Shown here piece after piece: positions 14,550-14,916 of a DNA stretch of 14,916 nt (position 1 is its first letter; each line of letters begins with the position of its first letter). The notes beneath the pieces are model-generated. The model did no database searches and was not told the origin of the DNA. It saw nothing but the letters and a program-made list of their open reading frames with translations. The DNA lies in the NCBI GenBank assembly GCA_001797035.1, contig MGOE01000051.1, forward strand, positions 13,813 through 28,728, written 5' to 3'. Made by a program: the position numbers and the translations under genes. The stretch comes from Chloroflexi bacterium RBG_16_72_14. GTDB lineage: Bacteria; Chloroflexota; Limnocylindria; Limnocylindrales; CSP1-4.

Positions 14550-14916
14550 ATGCCGGAGATCGACTACGCCTTCCTCGCCGATGCCGCCGAGACGCAGCCC
14601 GGCCACAAGTTTCACGTCCTGGGCGGCGGGATCACCCGGATCGGGGGGCGGACGTTCCCGCTCCGTCACCCGCACCTGGCGCTGGTCGTCGGCCTGCTCG
14701 TCACCGCGCCCGAGACCCAGCGCGAGCACGAGCTGCGGATCGTCCTCCTCGACCCGGACGGCGCCGAGGTGACCGGCGCGACGGGCAGCCTCGTCGCCCG
14801 CGGCCACCCCGACGGGCGCGACGCGATCCTGACCTTCAGCATCGACCTGTGGAACCTGACATTCCCGTCGCCGGGCGACTACTCGTTCCGGATCCTCGTC
14901 AACGGCTCGGAGCGCA
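14550..14916 (+). CDS. DUF6941-like protein, 3' end outside window
   Basis: The frame from ATG 14550 stays open to the window end, giving the first 122 residues. It begins MPEIDYAFLADAAETQPGHK, then FHVLGGGITRIGGRTFPLRHPHLALVVGLLVTAPETQ, then a beta-strand pattern (HELRIVLLDPDGAEV) and a WNLTFPSPGDYSFRILVNGSE segment. This resembles the DUF6941 family of small beta-sandwich proteins with no assigned function; I name the family from memory of the N-terminal pattern. There is no signal peptide or membrane segment, so it is probably cytosolic. It has its own promoter-like -10 and is 122 bases from uvrA, so it is probably not part of a uvrA operon. G/C-ending codons dominate, supporting a real gene. 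Confidence 0.82.
   Translation, partial: MPEIDYAFLADAAETQPGHKFHVLGGGITRIGGRTFPLRHPHLALVVGLLVTAPETQREHELRIVLLDPDGAEVTGATGSLVARGHPDGRDAILTFSIDLWNLTFPSPGDYSFRILVNGSER

Overview
This is a very GC-rich bacterial window with almost exclusively G/C-ending codons. It carries housekeeping genes, a small pilus-type operon and the two nucleotide excision repair genes uvrB and uvrA. The high GC, the CoaE variant, the Ig-domain style of the TadG-like protein and apparently leaderless promoters suggest a soil or freshwater Chloroflexota (Limnocylindria/Ellin6529-like). A high-GC actinobacterial relative cannot be excluded from sequence alone.

Layout. (1) Bases 1-2272, + strand: the 3' part of an ABC-F ATPase gene, translationally coupled to coaE, the last enzyme of coenzyme A synthesis. 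(2) 2273-2546: a gap between converging genes with a 13-bp perfect hairpin. (3) 2547-6061, - strand: a three-gene operon read right to left: tadE-like minor pilin, a large TadG-like protein with two tandem Ig-like domains, and cpaB/rcpC. No ATPase (TadA) or membrane platform (TadB/C) genes are present. (4) 6062-6228: divergent regulatory region. (5) 6229-10188: uvrB, interrupted inside its Walker A motif by a 531-residue intein (6361-7953). The intein has splicing blocks, two LAGLIDADG motifs and an embedded XRE-type helix-turn-helix. (6) 10284-10823: a small lipoprotein gene. (7) 10824-11352: a 529-base, mostly gene-free stretch ending in the uvrA promoter. (8) 11353-14427: uvrA. (9) 14550 to the end: the start of a DUF6941-like gene that runs off the window.

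How it fits together. UvrA and UvrB form the damage-recognition complex of excision repair; uvrC is not in this window. Both genes have a Gram-positive/actinobacterial-type LexA (SOS) box, GAAC-N4-GTTC, next to the promoter. Both also have a -10 hexamer exactly 6 bases before a GTG start, which points to SOS-controlled leaderless mRNAs. The same -10/N6/start geometry appears at the lipoprotein gene and the DUF6941-like gene, so it looks like a general promoter architecture here. The most notable object is the uvrB intein. It separates the Walker A lysine from the following threonine, so the helicase cannot have an intact ATP site until the intein is spliced out, and the intein carries its own DNA-binding HTH beside a homing endonuclease.
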